Positions 8,115-15,382 of a DNA stretch of 15,685 nucleotides are shown here, piece after piece. Numbering within the stretch: position 1 is the first letter of the stretch; each line of letters begins with the position of its first letter. The translations under genes and the position numbers were made by a program. The notes under the pieces were generated by a model. The model was given only the letters and a program-made list of their open reading frames with translations. It did not search any database and was not told the origin of the DNA. Source of the stretch: Thioalkalivibrio sp. (lineage in GTDB: Bacteria > Pseudomonadota > Gammaproteobacteria > Ectothiorhodospirales > Ectothiorhodospiraceae); assembly GCA_003553165.1 (NCBI GenBank), contig PUOZ01000171.1, positions 1 to 15,685 of the forward strand. Direction: 5' to 3'.

Positions 8115-8398
8115 TCGCGGGATTCGTACCAAAGCACCGCGGGTGGTTGGATTGCCGCTGGTTCAAGGGACGTCCAGTGGGAGGCCAGCCTCTGGGCGAA
8201 GGTCTTCCGCCGTTGGATCGCCGAGAGGGCTCGCCTCCCACAGGGGACATGAGCGGATGCCTTGCGGAGCTTCAGGTGCGCCTGATAATCAGGTCGCGGA
8301 ATGGGTCAGTCGCGAAAATCGTCACAGGTTTTCATGGTAAGGGCTGTCCGAGCGAAAAGCGCCGTGGCGTTGCCATGCCGTGACATCCCGGCGTGAAG
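8115..8398. other. Convergent intergenic region dnaJ / fimX-like
   Basis: These 284 bases separate the dnaJ and fimX-like stop codons. Besides the REP-like pair at 8177-8241, there is a small palindrome, CCTGATAATCAGG (8281-8293). No convincing coding sequence or classical U-rich terminator was seen. Open frames through this stretch have no recognisable protein. Confidence 0.7.
8177..8241. repeat. Inverted pair of REP-like units (bimer)
   Basis: GTGGGAGG (8177-8184) on the plus strand faces CCTCCCAC (8234-8241), so the two units point at each other. Each unit can fold a short internal stem: GCCAG/CTGGGC in the left and GCGAG/CTCGGC in the right, read on the minus strand, both with a single-base bulge. 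The form resembles the GTGGGAGCGAGC..GCTCGC REP family of Pseudomonas and relatives (recalled). It lies between the convergent dnaJ and fimX genes, where it could act as a bidirectional transcription barrier. Confidence 0.7.
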
Positions 8399-10471
8399 TC
8401 ACAGGGCCTGGGTGAAATCGAAGTCCATCTGCTCACCAGGCGGATGCACGAAATAGCCCTGGACCAGGTTCACGTTGAGGCTGTAGAGGACGGCCAGCGT
8501 TGCGGCATCCTCGACCATCGGCACAATGATCTGCTTACCCTTGGCGTGCCCGCCCTCGGTGAAACTCCGGATGGCCCGCTGGCTGTGTTCGTTGCTCACG
8601 ACATCGCGTACGAAGGCGCCGTCGAGCTTGATGTAGTCAGCATCGACGTAACGCAGGATGTGGAACGGGTTCAGTCCGTTGCCGAAGTCGTCGATGCACA
8701 GGGAGGCATGCATGGCCTTCAGGCTGCGCGCGGTGCTGATGGCTGCCTTCAGGTTGGTGACGATCACCGCCTCGTTGATCGACACCACCACGTTGCTTGC
8801 CGGAACCCGTTGCTTGTGAAGGAATTCCTGGAGCCAGACAACGACCGACCCGTCGATCACGGAACCTCGGGTCAGCTTCAGGAAAAAGGTGGTCCTGGGA
8901 TCTTCCTTCAGTCGCTCGGCCAGGGCTTCGATGGCATGGCGGATGATCCAGCGGTCGATGGCTGCGGTCATCCCCGTCCGCTCCGCAGCCGGCAGGAAGT
9001 CGCTCGGCTCGTAGATCGTGCCGTCGGGGCCGGACAGACGCACATAGACGTTGAAGCGTGACGAGTCACCGCCGTGCAGGTTGACCACGGGCTGATACAG
9101 CAGCGTCAGGCCCTGCTGGGCCATGGCGTTCTCGATGCGATCCTTCCAGCGCTGGTCCGACTCGGCCCGGGCCTTCGTGTCCGATACGAGATTCTGGAAC
9201 CTGTGGCCGTTGCCGCCGGCCTGACGCACTTCGTCCAGGGCACGATGAACCTGGTCCAGCAATTCCTCGATCGTCGGCGCCGACTCGTCGGTAATGACCG
9301 CCGCACAGGAGATCGAGGCCGTCAGCGAACCGTGTCCCAGGTTGATTTCCCGATGGGCCGCGCCCTTGACCAGCGCAGCAAGGCGCCGATCGAGTTCGCT
9401 CCGCCGGACGTGGGGCAGGACGATTCCGTATTCCTCGTCGCTCAGCCGCGCGACGGTGGCAGGGTGCGGGAAGTGCTCCTTGAGCAGTAAAGCGATATCG
9501 CTGAGCAGAATGTCGGAGCCGCTGAACCCCAATTCGTCGTGAATGCGCTCGAAGTCATCGACGGATACGACGATGAAGGCAAAGGGCAGATCCGCCCGCG
9601 CGACGCTGGCCAGCGTATCCTCCAGCGTCTGGAGCAGATGCCCTCGGTTGTGCAGCCCGGTCACCGGGTCCAGTGCGGATAATTGTCCCGCCCCGGCGGA
9701 TTCGGCGTTCAGCGATACCCGTGCCGCGATGGCCCTCTCACCGTCCACGGTGGCGTCGGAGAGCACCAGGTCGGCCTCGAAGCTGCGGCCGTGCAGGGTG
9801 CGCAGCCGTACGATCCGACGCGTCTCGCCGGCATCGGCCTGTGCGCCGAGTTCCTCAATCATGCTCGCGACGAGCGCGTGCTGCTCGGGGACAATGAAGT
9901 CGGTCCATGCGAAAGCGGCAAGATCTTCGGTCGCGTAGATCTGGAAGTATTCGCGCCAGGCATCGTTGGCGGACAGGCACCGCCCATTGCGGATCAGGAT
10001 GACCGGATCAGGGGAACTCTCGAGCAGGCGCAGGTAGCGGCGCTCCGACGCCTGCAGGCTGCTGTGCAGGTGATGCAGTTGGGTGCGGCAGAGATTGAAT
10101 TCGACCGCTTTCAGGATCTGGATTGCCGCGAGGTCCTCCAACGCGATGTCGATGGAGGCGAAGGCACCCGCATCGTAGTCGGCCACGCGCTCCGCTTCCG
10201 GGCGGTCGGTCATCACGAGTATCGGGATCCGGCGGCCGGAGTTCTGCATGGCGCCGGTAATCGTCTGCATGCCTTCGGTTATATCGGAATCCACCAATAC
10301 GACGATGTGGAAGCGGTGCGAGAGCATTTGCTGCTCGATCTCGGCCTTGTCCTGGGCCTGCGCCGCGCGCACGGCCTGGCCACGCACGCGGACGGCACTG
10401 ATCAGGCGTTCCGCCAGTTCAGGATTGCGGGTGACGAAGAGGATGCTGATGGATTCTCTGATCTGGGCCAT
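8399..10471 (-). CDS. fimX: FimX-like degenerate GGDEF/EAL c-di-GMP effector
   Basis: Probable polar regulator of type IV pilus assembly that binds c-di-GMP rather than making or breaking it. The product is 690 residues (P. aeruginosa FimX 691, from memory). Domains are a REC-like fold without a clear phospho-acceptor pocket (1-125), PAS (140-255), GGDEF (262-430) and EAL (440-690). GGDEF reads SDEEY at 344-348 (RLSDEEYG), so cyclase activity should be lost. The EAL triplet is NVY at 474-476, and the usual metal-binding Asn is Lys532 in FFLKLT. DDFG (594-597), YIKLD (613-617), E653 and QGY (671-673) remain. The ending QGYFVHPPGEQMDFDF closely resembles FimX. The ATG at 10471 is preferred over one 30 codons upstream because AGGA lies 6 bases before it. 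Confidence 0.85.
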   Translation of the reverse strand: MAQIRESISILFVTRNPELAERLISAVRVRGQAVRAAQAQDKAEIEQQMLSHRFHIVVLVDSDITEGMQTITGAMQNSGRRIPILVMTDRPEAERVADYDAGAFASIDIALEDLAAIQILKAVEFNLCRTQLHHLHSSLQASERRYLRLLESSPDPVILIRNGRCLSANDAWREYFQIYATEDLAAFAWTDFIVPEQHALVASMIEELGAQADAGETRRIVRLRTLHGRSFEADLVLSDATVDGERAIAARVSLNAESAGAGQLSALDPVTGLHNRGHLLQTLEDTLASVARADLPFAFIVVSVDDFERIHDELGFSGSDILLSDIALLLKEHFPHPATVARLSDEEYGIVLPHVRRSELDRRLAALVKGAAHREINLGHGSLTASISCAAVITDESAPTIEELLDQVHRALDEVRQAGGNGHRFQNLVSDTKARAESDQRWKDRIENAMAQQGLTLLYQPVVNLHGGDSSRFNVYVRLSGPDGTIYEPSDFLPAAERTGMTAAIDRWIIRHAIEALAERLKEDPRTTFFLKLTRGSVIDGSVVVWLQEFLHKQRVPASNVVVSINEAVIVTNLKAAISTARSLKAMHASLCIDDFGNGLNPFHILRYVDADYIKLDGAFVRDVVSNEHSQRAIRSFTEGGHAKGKQIIVPMVEDAATLAVLYSLNVNLVQGYFVHPPGEQMDFDFTQAL

Positions 10472-10580
10472 CCGGATTCCTGGATTCTGGGTATCCACGC
10501 GTATCGGTCGGAACGAGCGGCGGCCGCAGTTCCCCCTTTGGGCGGGAGAGGCTGTCGACACTGCTCCTGGGGACAGGCCG

Positions 10581-10617
10581 CGCCTGCACCGCGTTTTTCT
10601 TCTCTCCGGTGCAGGCG
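10581..10617 (-). other. Perfect 11-bp stem-loop upstream of fimX-like gene
   Basis: CGCCTGCACCG (10581-10591) and its exact complement CGGTGCAGGCG (10607-10617) enclose a 15-nt loop that is pyrimidine-rich on the plus strand and purine-rich (gagagaagaaaaa) on the minus strand. No T-tract follows on the minus strand, so it is not a standard terminator. It sits in the 236-bp gap between the fimW-like stop and the fimX-like start, 110 bp before the latter, where it could process or attenuate the fimW-fimX message. Confidence 0.7.
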
Positions 10618-10707
10618 GGAATCTGGACGGCCATCCTCCTGACGAAGAGTATCAGAAGACGGCCAGGATGCCATGCCGGCGGCGTCAAGCCTGCTGTTCG
10701 GGCCGAT

Positions 10708-12504
10708 TCAGGATGCCGGTGGGGCGGGCATGACGAAATCCGCGCGGCTGAAGCTGTGGCTCCCCGGTTGGACCGATTCCAGCATCACCACCCGTTCCTC
10801 GCCGGCGAGGCGGAACACCACGCGAGTGCCGGCGGCAAACGCACCCGGTGCAAACAGCAGGCTGCCGGTGCCGGGCTGCTCGGGGCGGGGAAAGAACAGC
10901 CCCGGCTGCGCTTGGCCCGACGGCCTGTTGCCTCGGTAGGATTGGATGTCCGTCGGGACGCATGCCGGCGCCAGGTACTTGATGCCGACCGCAATGCTGC
11001 CGGCATCCTCGTGACGCAGCCAGCGGATCACCCCCAGTTGCCAACGGATGTTGCCCTTGGGGGCCGTGCGGATGGCAATCAGGTCGCCGCTGAAGATCTT
11101 CTGCGTCGGCGACTGCAGAACCAGCTTGACTCCCCCCGCCCCGAGGTCTCGAAGACGCGCGGCGCTGGGCTTCAGCATGCGGATCACCGGCGGCTGCCCC
11201 GCGCGGCTAGGGTGGGGGTCGATCCCCTGTATCGCGTTGTTCCAGGCAGCACTCAGCCGGTTCAATCCCTGATCCGACAGATTCCTGGGATCGTCATCGG
11301 ACCGGGAACCGGGCCCGGAAGCCTGCAGGCTGAACGGTTCGATCTCGTCGATGCCCAACGCAAAGGCCGCGGGGGTGTACCCGGGGTCGGCGGAGGTCGG
11401 ATCGGCCATCCCGCCCTGGATTCCGGAGATCTCGCCAATGGCGACCTTTCGCTGGTGCCGGTAATCCGCTCGGATCAGCGCATGAATATCCCTTAGGCCG
11501 GTCACCGTGATGATCGGCCCGGTATCGGTCGGCTCGCGGCTGTAACGCCGCTGGGGCGGGGTCACCCAGAGACTCAGCAGGCGCCGATCCAGGCCGCCCG
11601 TGACCGGATGCCAGTCCTGTTCCGTCGGGCCGATCCGGATCGCCGCCACAACGGGGCGCAGATCGACGAGACGTGTTCCGTTCGTTGTTCCGGGTTCGGG
11701 GCGCCCCAGGATAATCGACGGTGCACGGTCCGAGTCGACCGAAAGCCGAAGCATGGGTGTGGACTCGTCAAGGTCTGCCGGCACTGCGGCGCGGCACTGC
11801 AGGGGCACGGGGAGCAGCCAGCGGGCGAGGAACCCGATCTCACCATGCCGGAGCGAGTAGACATCCGCGGCGCCGAGCACGGCGATGCGCGCGGCAAGCC
11901 CTGTGATGCTGTCTGGAGATGGCGCCAGGGCACCTGGCTCTGCCGCCGCTGGTTCGGATGCGACGCCAAGCCGTTCGGCAAGGAGCAGGATGCGATACAT
12001 CTGCAGCCATGAACCCTTCGGCAACGGCTGGTAGAGACGCCAGAAATGCAGACATTGCTGGCCGGCGAGGAGCAGGGCACGGTACAGGTAGGGCGCGGCA
12101 TCTCCCTCCGGAAGACGGTGCTGCTCGAGCCCGTCCTCCACCAGGCGCAGGCAGGCGATCCCGAGTTCCTGCAGCAGGCCCTCGTAAGCCGTGGCGAGGG
12201 CATGGCTCTTGCGCCCCAACGGGATGGTCAACTGCCGCATGTGCGCGTCGATCCGGTCCAGGACTGCAGGGATCCGCGCAAGCAGCACGCCGGTCAATCC
12301 GACCAGCGGCGTGTACTCGATGGTCGTCCGGTTGATGGACCGCACCGCCCCCAGCAGCGCAGCCGCGGTGGCAGCGAGGTCGGACGACTCCTGGGCACTG
12401 ATCCACGATTCCAGATCGTTGGGTTGCCCAGGGGTGAAGTCGTCCGCGCCTGCCGGATGGCGCGGCGGGAGGGTGAATCCAGATTTCGGTTGTGGCTCGG
12501 TCAC
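10708..12504 (-). CDS. FimW-like protein with C-terminal PilZ-like domain
   Basis: A 598-residue cytoplasmic protein without signal peptide or membrane segment. Residues 35-235 are largely helical, with conserved-looking runs (GQQCLHFWRLYQPLPKGSWLQMY at 148-170). The middle part is unrecognised. About 440-515 looks like a PilZ-type beta barrel: RDLGAGGVKLVL at 452-463 resembles the D-x-S-x-x-G motif with Gly for Ser, and WQLGVIRWLR..GSIAVGIKYL follows. The upstream RxxxR is not obvious, so c-di-GMP binding is uncertain. Its position next to fimX and near psd matches FimW of P. aeruginosa as I recall it, which responds to c-di-GMP at the poles on surface contact. The start is GTG; no ATG lies near. 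It lies 59 bp after epmB, perhaps in one transcript. Confidence 0.72.
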   Translation of the reverse strand: MTEPQPKSGFTLPPRHPAGADDFTPGQPNDLESWISAQESSDLAATAAALLGAVRSINRTTIEYTPLVGLTGVLLARIPAVLDRIDAHMRQLTIPLGRKSHALATAYEGLLQELGIACLRLVEDGLEQHRLPEGDAAPYLYRALLLAGQQCLHFWRLYQPLPKGSWLQMYRILLLAERLGVASEPAAAEPGALAPSPDSITGLAARIAVLGAADVYSLRHGEIGFLARWLLPVPLQCRAAVPADLDESTPMLRLSVDSDRAPSIILGRPEPGTTNGTRLVDLRPVVAAIRIGPTEQDWHPVTGGLDRRLLSLWVTPPQRRYSREPTDTGPIITVTGLRDIHALIRADYRHQRKVAIGEISGIQGGMADPTSADPGYTPAAFALGIDEIEPFSLQASGPGSRSDDDPRNLSDQGLNRLSAAWNNAIQGIDPHPSRAGQPPVIRMLKPSAARLRDLGAGGVKLVLQSPTQKIFSGDLIAIRTAPKGNIRWQLGVIRWLRHEDAGSIAVGIKYLAPACVPTDIQSYRGNRPSGQAQPGLFFPRPEQPGTGSLLFAPGAFAAGTRVVFRLAGEERVVMLESVQPGSHSFSRADFVMPAPPAS

Positions 12505-12561
12505 AAGGGTCCCGTTTGCTGCCTGCGGCTAGGGCGCATGCTAAAACAACGGCGACGGAAC

Positions 12562-12581
12562 CGCTACGCGTCGCTACGCGT
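12562..12581. repeat. 10-bp perfect tandem duplication at the epmB 3' end
   Basis: CGCTACGCGT occurs twice in direct succession (12562-12571 and 12572-12581). The left copy contains the epmB stop codon (TAG on the minus strand, 12564-12566). Confidence 0.9.
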
Positions 12582-13646
12582 GGCCTGCTCGATCCGGTCG
12601 GTTGGGGGTGTTGCCGCACCGATGCTCTCGACCGGCATCTTGCCGGGGGCACCCGGAATCTCCCTGACCAGGCGCGGCAGCAGATAACCGGGGAGACGGG
12701 TCCGCATCCCATCGTGCAGGGCCCGCGCGCGTGCTTCAGCAACCTCGAAATGGGCAACCCCGCGTACTCGGTCCAGCAGGTGCAGGTAGTAGGGCAGGAT
12801 CCCGGCGGAGAAACAGGCCTCCTGCAATCGGCACAAGGTCTCGATGTCGTCGTTCACCCCGGCGAGCAGCACCGATTGGTTCAGCAGGGTGACGCCGGTG
12901 GAGCGCAGCCGTGCCAGCGCTGCATCGGCGGGGGCCTCGAGTTCCCTCGGATGGTTTGCATGCAGCACCAGCACGTGTGCCAGCCGGCCCTTGCCCAGCC
13001 AGGACAGCAGTCCACCGTCCACCCGCTCCGGCAGCACGATCGGAAGGCGGCTGTGGATGCGCAGTCTGGTCACATGGGGTATCGCTTCCAGCCCATGCAG
13101 CAGTTCTTCGAGTCGCCGATCGGGCAGGGTCAGGGGGTCGCCGCCGCTGAGAATCACCTCGGTGATGTCCGCGTGGCGGCGAATGTAGTCTACGGCCGGC
13201 TTCCAGTCACGCGCGGCGCTGAACGCGCCGTAGGGAAACTCGCGCCGGAAGCAGTACCGGCAGTGGATGGCGCAGGCGCCAGTGGTGACAAGCAGCACCC
13301 GGTGCCGGTACTTGTGCAGCAGACCTTGCGCCGCCATCGCGTCGCCATCGCCCACCGGGTCCGCCACGAATGACGGGTGACCCGATGCTTCCGCACCCTG
13401 GGGCAGGACCTGCAAAAGCAACGGGTCGAAGGGATCGCCATGCCTGATCCGGGCAAGATAGCTCTCCGGCACCCGCGTCCGGAACAGGCCGTGGGCATGT
13501 TCCATTTCGGTGAGCAGCGAGGCATCCAGTCCAAGGCGGCGGAGCAGTTCACGAGGGTCCGAGATGGCATGGGACAAGGCCTGTTGCCACGGGACGCGCT
13601 GTGCGAGCGTCGCGGGTCGAGGTATCATGACGGGATTTTTAGGCAT
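12564..13646 (-). CDS. epmB: EF-P--lysine 2,3-aminomutase EpmB
   Basis: Radical SAM, PLP-dependent enzyme that converts lysine to (R)-beta-lysine for EF-P modification. The product is 360 residues (E. coli about 342). The radical SAM cluster motif CAIHCRYC has Cys125, Cys129 and Cys132. SGGDPL is at 167-172. The probable PLP Schiff-base lysine is Lys336 in GAPGKMPV, matching the C-terminal GxPxKxP region of the family. The ATG at 13646 is chosen because GAGG (13652-13655, read on the minus strand) gives a good ribosome site, and the upstream extension is an arginine-rich run of no conservation. It diverges from efp, its final target, with only 69 bp between start codons. Confidence 0.95.
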   Translation of the reverse strand: MPKNPVMIPRPATLAQRVPWQQALSHAISDPRELLRRLGLDASLLTEMEHAHGLFRTRVPESYLARIRHGDPFDPLLLQVLPQGAEASGHPSFVADPVGDGDAMAAQGLLHKYRHRVLLVTTGACAIHCRYCFRREFPYGAFSAARDWKPAVDYIRRHADITEVILSGGDPLTLPDRRLEELLHGLEAIPHVTRLRIHSRLPIVLPERVDGGLLSWLGKGRLAHVLVLHANHPRELEAPADAALARLRSTGVTLLNQSVLLAGVNDDIETLCRLQEACFSAGILPYYLHLLDRVRGVAHFEVAEARARALHDGMRTRLPGYLLPRLVREIPGAPGKMPVESIGAATPPTDRIEQATRSDA

Positions 13647-13685
13647 GGTTACCTCGATGACCGGCCATTTCACTTGGATTTTCAG

Positions 13686-13701
13686 GCGGCGGCGCCGCCG
13701 C
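13686..13701 (+). other. 16-bp perfect palindrome just before the efp ribosome site
   Basis: GCGGCGGC (13686-13693) and GCCGCCGC (13694-13701) form an unbroken self-complementary block. The GAGGA ribosome site of efp starts at 13702. If folded in mRNA the stem would have little or no loop, so an effect on translation is possible but uncertain. It could also be an operator between the divergent epmB and efp. Confidence 0.6.
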
Positions 13702-13715
13702 GAGGACGACAAGAC

Positions 13716-14279
13716 ATGCCAAGTTACAGTACCAGCGAATTCAAGAGCGGGCTGAAGATTCTACTCGATGGCGATCCGCAGACGATCGTCGAAAACGAGT
13801 TCGTCAAACCGGGCAAGGGGCAGGCCTTCAGCCGGGTCCGGGTACGTAACCTGCGCACCGGCCGTGTCCTGGAAAAGACCTTCAAGTCCGGAGAGTCGGT
13901 CGAGGCTGCCGATGTGATGGACACCGAGATGCAGTACCTGTACACCGATGGCGAATTCTGGCATTTCATGGTCCCGGATACCTTTGAACAGTACGCGATG
14001 GGGCAGGTGGCGCTTGGCGATTCGGCACAGTGGCTGAAGGAGCAGGACGTCTGCACGGTGACCCTGTGGAACGGCGAACCGCTGTCCGTCACCCCGCCCA
14101 ACTTTGTCGAACTGAAGATCGTGCAATGCGATCCCGGCCTGCGTGGCGACACCGCGCAGGGCGGGACCAAGCCGGCGACCCTGGAGACCGGGGCGGTGGT
14201 CAAGGTGCCGCTGTTCGTCGAGGAAGGCGAGACGGTCAAGGTCGACACCCGTTCGGGCGAATACGTCTCCCGGGTCTAG
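13716..14279 (+). CDS. efp: Translation elongation factor P
   Basis: Binds between the P and E sites to rescue ribosomes stalled on polyproline runs. The product is 187 residues (E. coli 188). Domain I (1-64) is KOW-like, and two OB-like domains follow. The modification loop reads VKPGKGQAF, with Lys34 as the target, the type beta-lysylated by EpmA. The C-terminus [17 protein letters not shown] is standard. The ATG is fixed by [15 protein letters not shown] and GAGGA nine bases upstream; longer in-frame starts would overlap epmB. It is followed by epmA on the same strand after 132 bp, and divergent from epmB. Confidence 0.98.
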   Translation: MPSYSTSEFKSGLKILLDGDPQTIVENEFVKPGKGQAFSRVRVRNLRTGRVLEKTFKSGESVEAADVMDTEMQYLYTDGEFWHFMVPDTFEQYAMGQVALGDSAQWLKEQDVCTVTLWNGEPLSVTPPNFVELKIVQCDPGLRGDTAQGGTKPATLETGAVVKVPLFVEEGETVKVDTRSGEYVSRV

Positions 14280-14346
14280 GAGCCTGTCGGACTTGGGTGC
14301 CCGCAGCGAGCCGCGTGGGCGGTGGTCCGTGCGGCTGATCGTGCAG

Positions 14347-14371
14347 GCCCCGGCGAAGACTGCGCCGGGGC
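14347..14371 (+). other. GC-rich hairpin between efp and epmA
   Basis: GCCCCGGCG (14347-14355), a 7-nt loop (14356-14362) and CGCCGGGGC (14363-14371) form a 9-bp perfect stem. There is no T-tract, so it is not a clear terminator. It may set efp above epmA expression. The whole 132-bp gap is unusually GC-rich with a second imperfect stem near 14299-14320. Confidence 0.6.
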
Positions 14372-14411
14372 GCCGAAGCCGCTGCGGGGGATCGAACCGG
14401 GAGCAGCGCCG

Positions 14412-15377
14412 TTGAACTGGCGCCCCGGCGCCCCGCAGGCACGGGTGCACCGGGCGCGCCTGAATGCGGCGCTACGGTCATTCCTTACCGCGCGCGGCCT
14501 GCTCGAAGTGGAAACGCCCATCCTCTCCCGTGGCGCGCCACTCGATCCAGGGGTGGAGAGCTGGCGCGCTGTGGCTCCGGATGGCACTGCCGGCTATCTG
14601 CAAACCTCGCCGGAGTACCCGATGAAGCGCCTGCTCGCAGATGGAGCCGGTGACATCTTCCAACTCGCCCGGGTTTTCCGTGGGGAGGAACAGGGCCCCC
14701 GGCACAATCCCGAGTTCAGCATGCTGGAGTGGTATCGGCTGGGTTACGACCATCGGCGTCTGATGGACGAGGTGCTGGAACTGGTGCAAACGGTCGCCGG
14801 CGCGGATTCGGCCTGGATTCAGCCGCGTGGGCCGGTGCGGCATGTCGCCTATGCGGATCTGTTCCAGGCAGCGCTGGGTCTGGACCCATTGTCCTGTAGC
14901 GTCGGGGAGTGCATGGACGTGGCGCAACGCGCAGGCTTGAATATCGTCGGGCAACTCGATCGCGACGGCTGGCTCGATGCGCTCATGGCGCTGGTGCTGG
15001 CCGCGGACTTCGCGCCCGGAAAGCTGACCATGGTCTTCGATTACCCGGAAAGCCAGGCGGTGCTGGCCCGACCCTGCGCGCACGCTCCGGGCTACGCGAG
15101 CCGCTTCGAGCTGTACTGGGGTGACCTGGAGCTGGCCAACGGTTTCCACGAGCTGAACGATCCCGCAATCTTCGCCGCCCGGTGTGACCAGGACTCCGAG
15201 CGTCGGCGCCGTAACGGGCAGGCGATCCCGGCGGTGGATGGCTTCTTTGCGATGGCGATGCGTTCCGGGTTGCCCGACAGCGCCGGCGTCGCGTTGGGCG
15301 TCGATCGCCTGTTGATGTGCCTGCTGGGTGAGACCGATATCGCCCGGGTCATCGACTTTCCATGGGGCCGCGCCTGA
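14412..15377 (+). CDS. epmA: EF-P--(R)-beta-lysine ligase EpmA
   Basis: A lysyl-tRNA synthetase-like enzyme without a tRNA-binding domain, which adenylates (R)-beta-lysine and joins it to EF-P Lys34. The product is 321 residues (E. coli 325). Class II motif 1 includes RGLLEVETPIL near 28-38, motif 2 is FRGEEQGPRHNPEFSMLEWYR at 89-109, and motif 3 GVALGVDRLLM begins near 292. TTG at 14412 is proposed as the start: GGGAG lies 8 bases upstream, there is no suitable ATG, and the following NWRP lines up with the WQP near the start of E. coli EpmA. A GTG at 14322 (30 residues longer) or 14445 (11 shorter) is possible. The stop is 5 bp from the convergent psd stop. Confidence 0.95.
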   Translation: MNWRPGAPQARVHRARLNAALRSFLTARGLLEVETPILSRGAPLDPGVESWRAVAPDGTAGYLQTSPEYPMKRLLADGAGDIFQLARVFRGEEQGPRHNPEFSMLEWYRLGYDHRRLMDEVLELVQTVAGADSAWIQPRGPVRHVAYADLFQAALGLDPLSCSVGECMDVAQRAGLNIVGQLDRDGWLDALMALVLAADFAPGKLTMVFDYPESQAVLARPCAHAPGYASRFELYWGDLELANGFHELNDPAIFAARCDQDSERRRRNGQAIPAVDGFFAMAMRSGLPDSAGVALGVDRLLMCLLGETDIARVIDFPWGRA

Positions 15378-15382
15378 ACCGG

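Noticed and set aside
1..8241. CRISPR array suggested by the spaced repeats
   Set aside because: Copies are 121 bp with one 58-bp spacer, and the other repeats are isolated palindromes; no cas genes.
8111..8383. 90-codon frame after dnaJ
   Set aside because: Overlaps the REP-like pair and the dnaJ end; no family resemblance.
9683..11496. Long plus-strand frames (9683-10642 and 10609-11496) across fimX and fimW
   Set aside because: Antisense to well-supported genes, with no family signal in either translation.
13584..13628. TTGCCA and TATCAT boxes as an efp promoter inside epmB
   Set aside because: The spacing is 33 bp, far from 16-18; no better pair was found.
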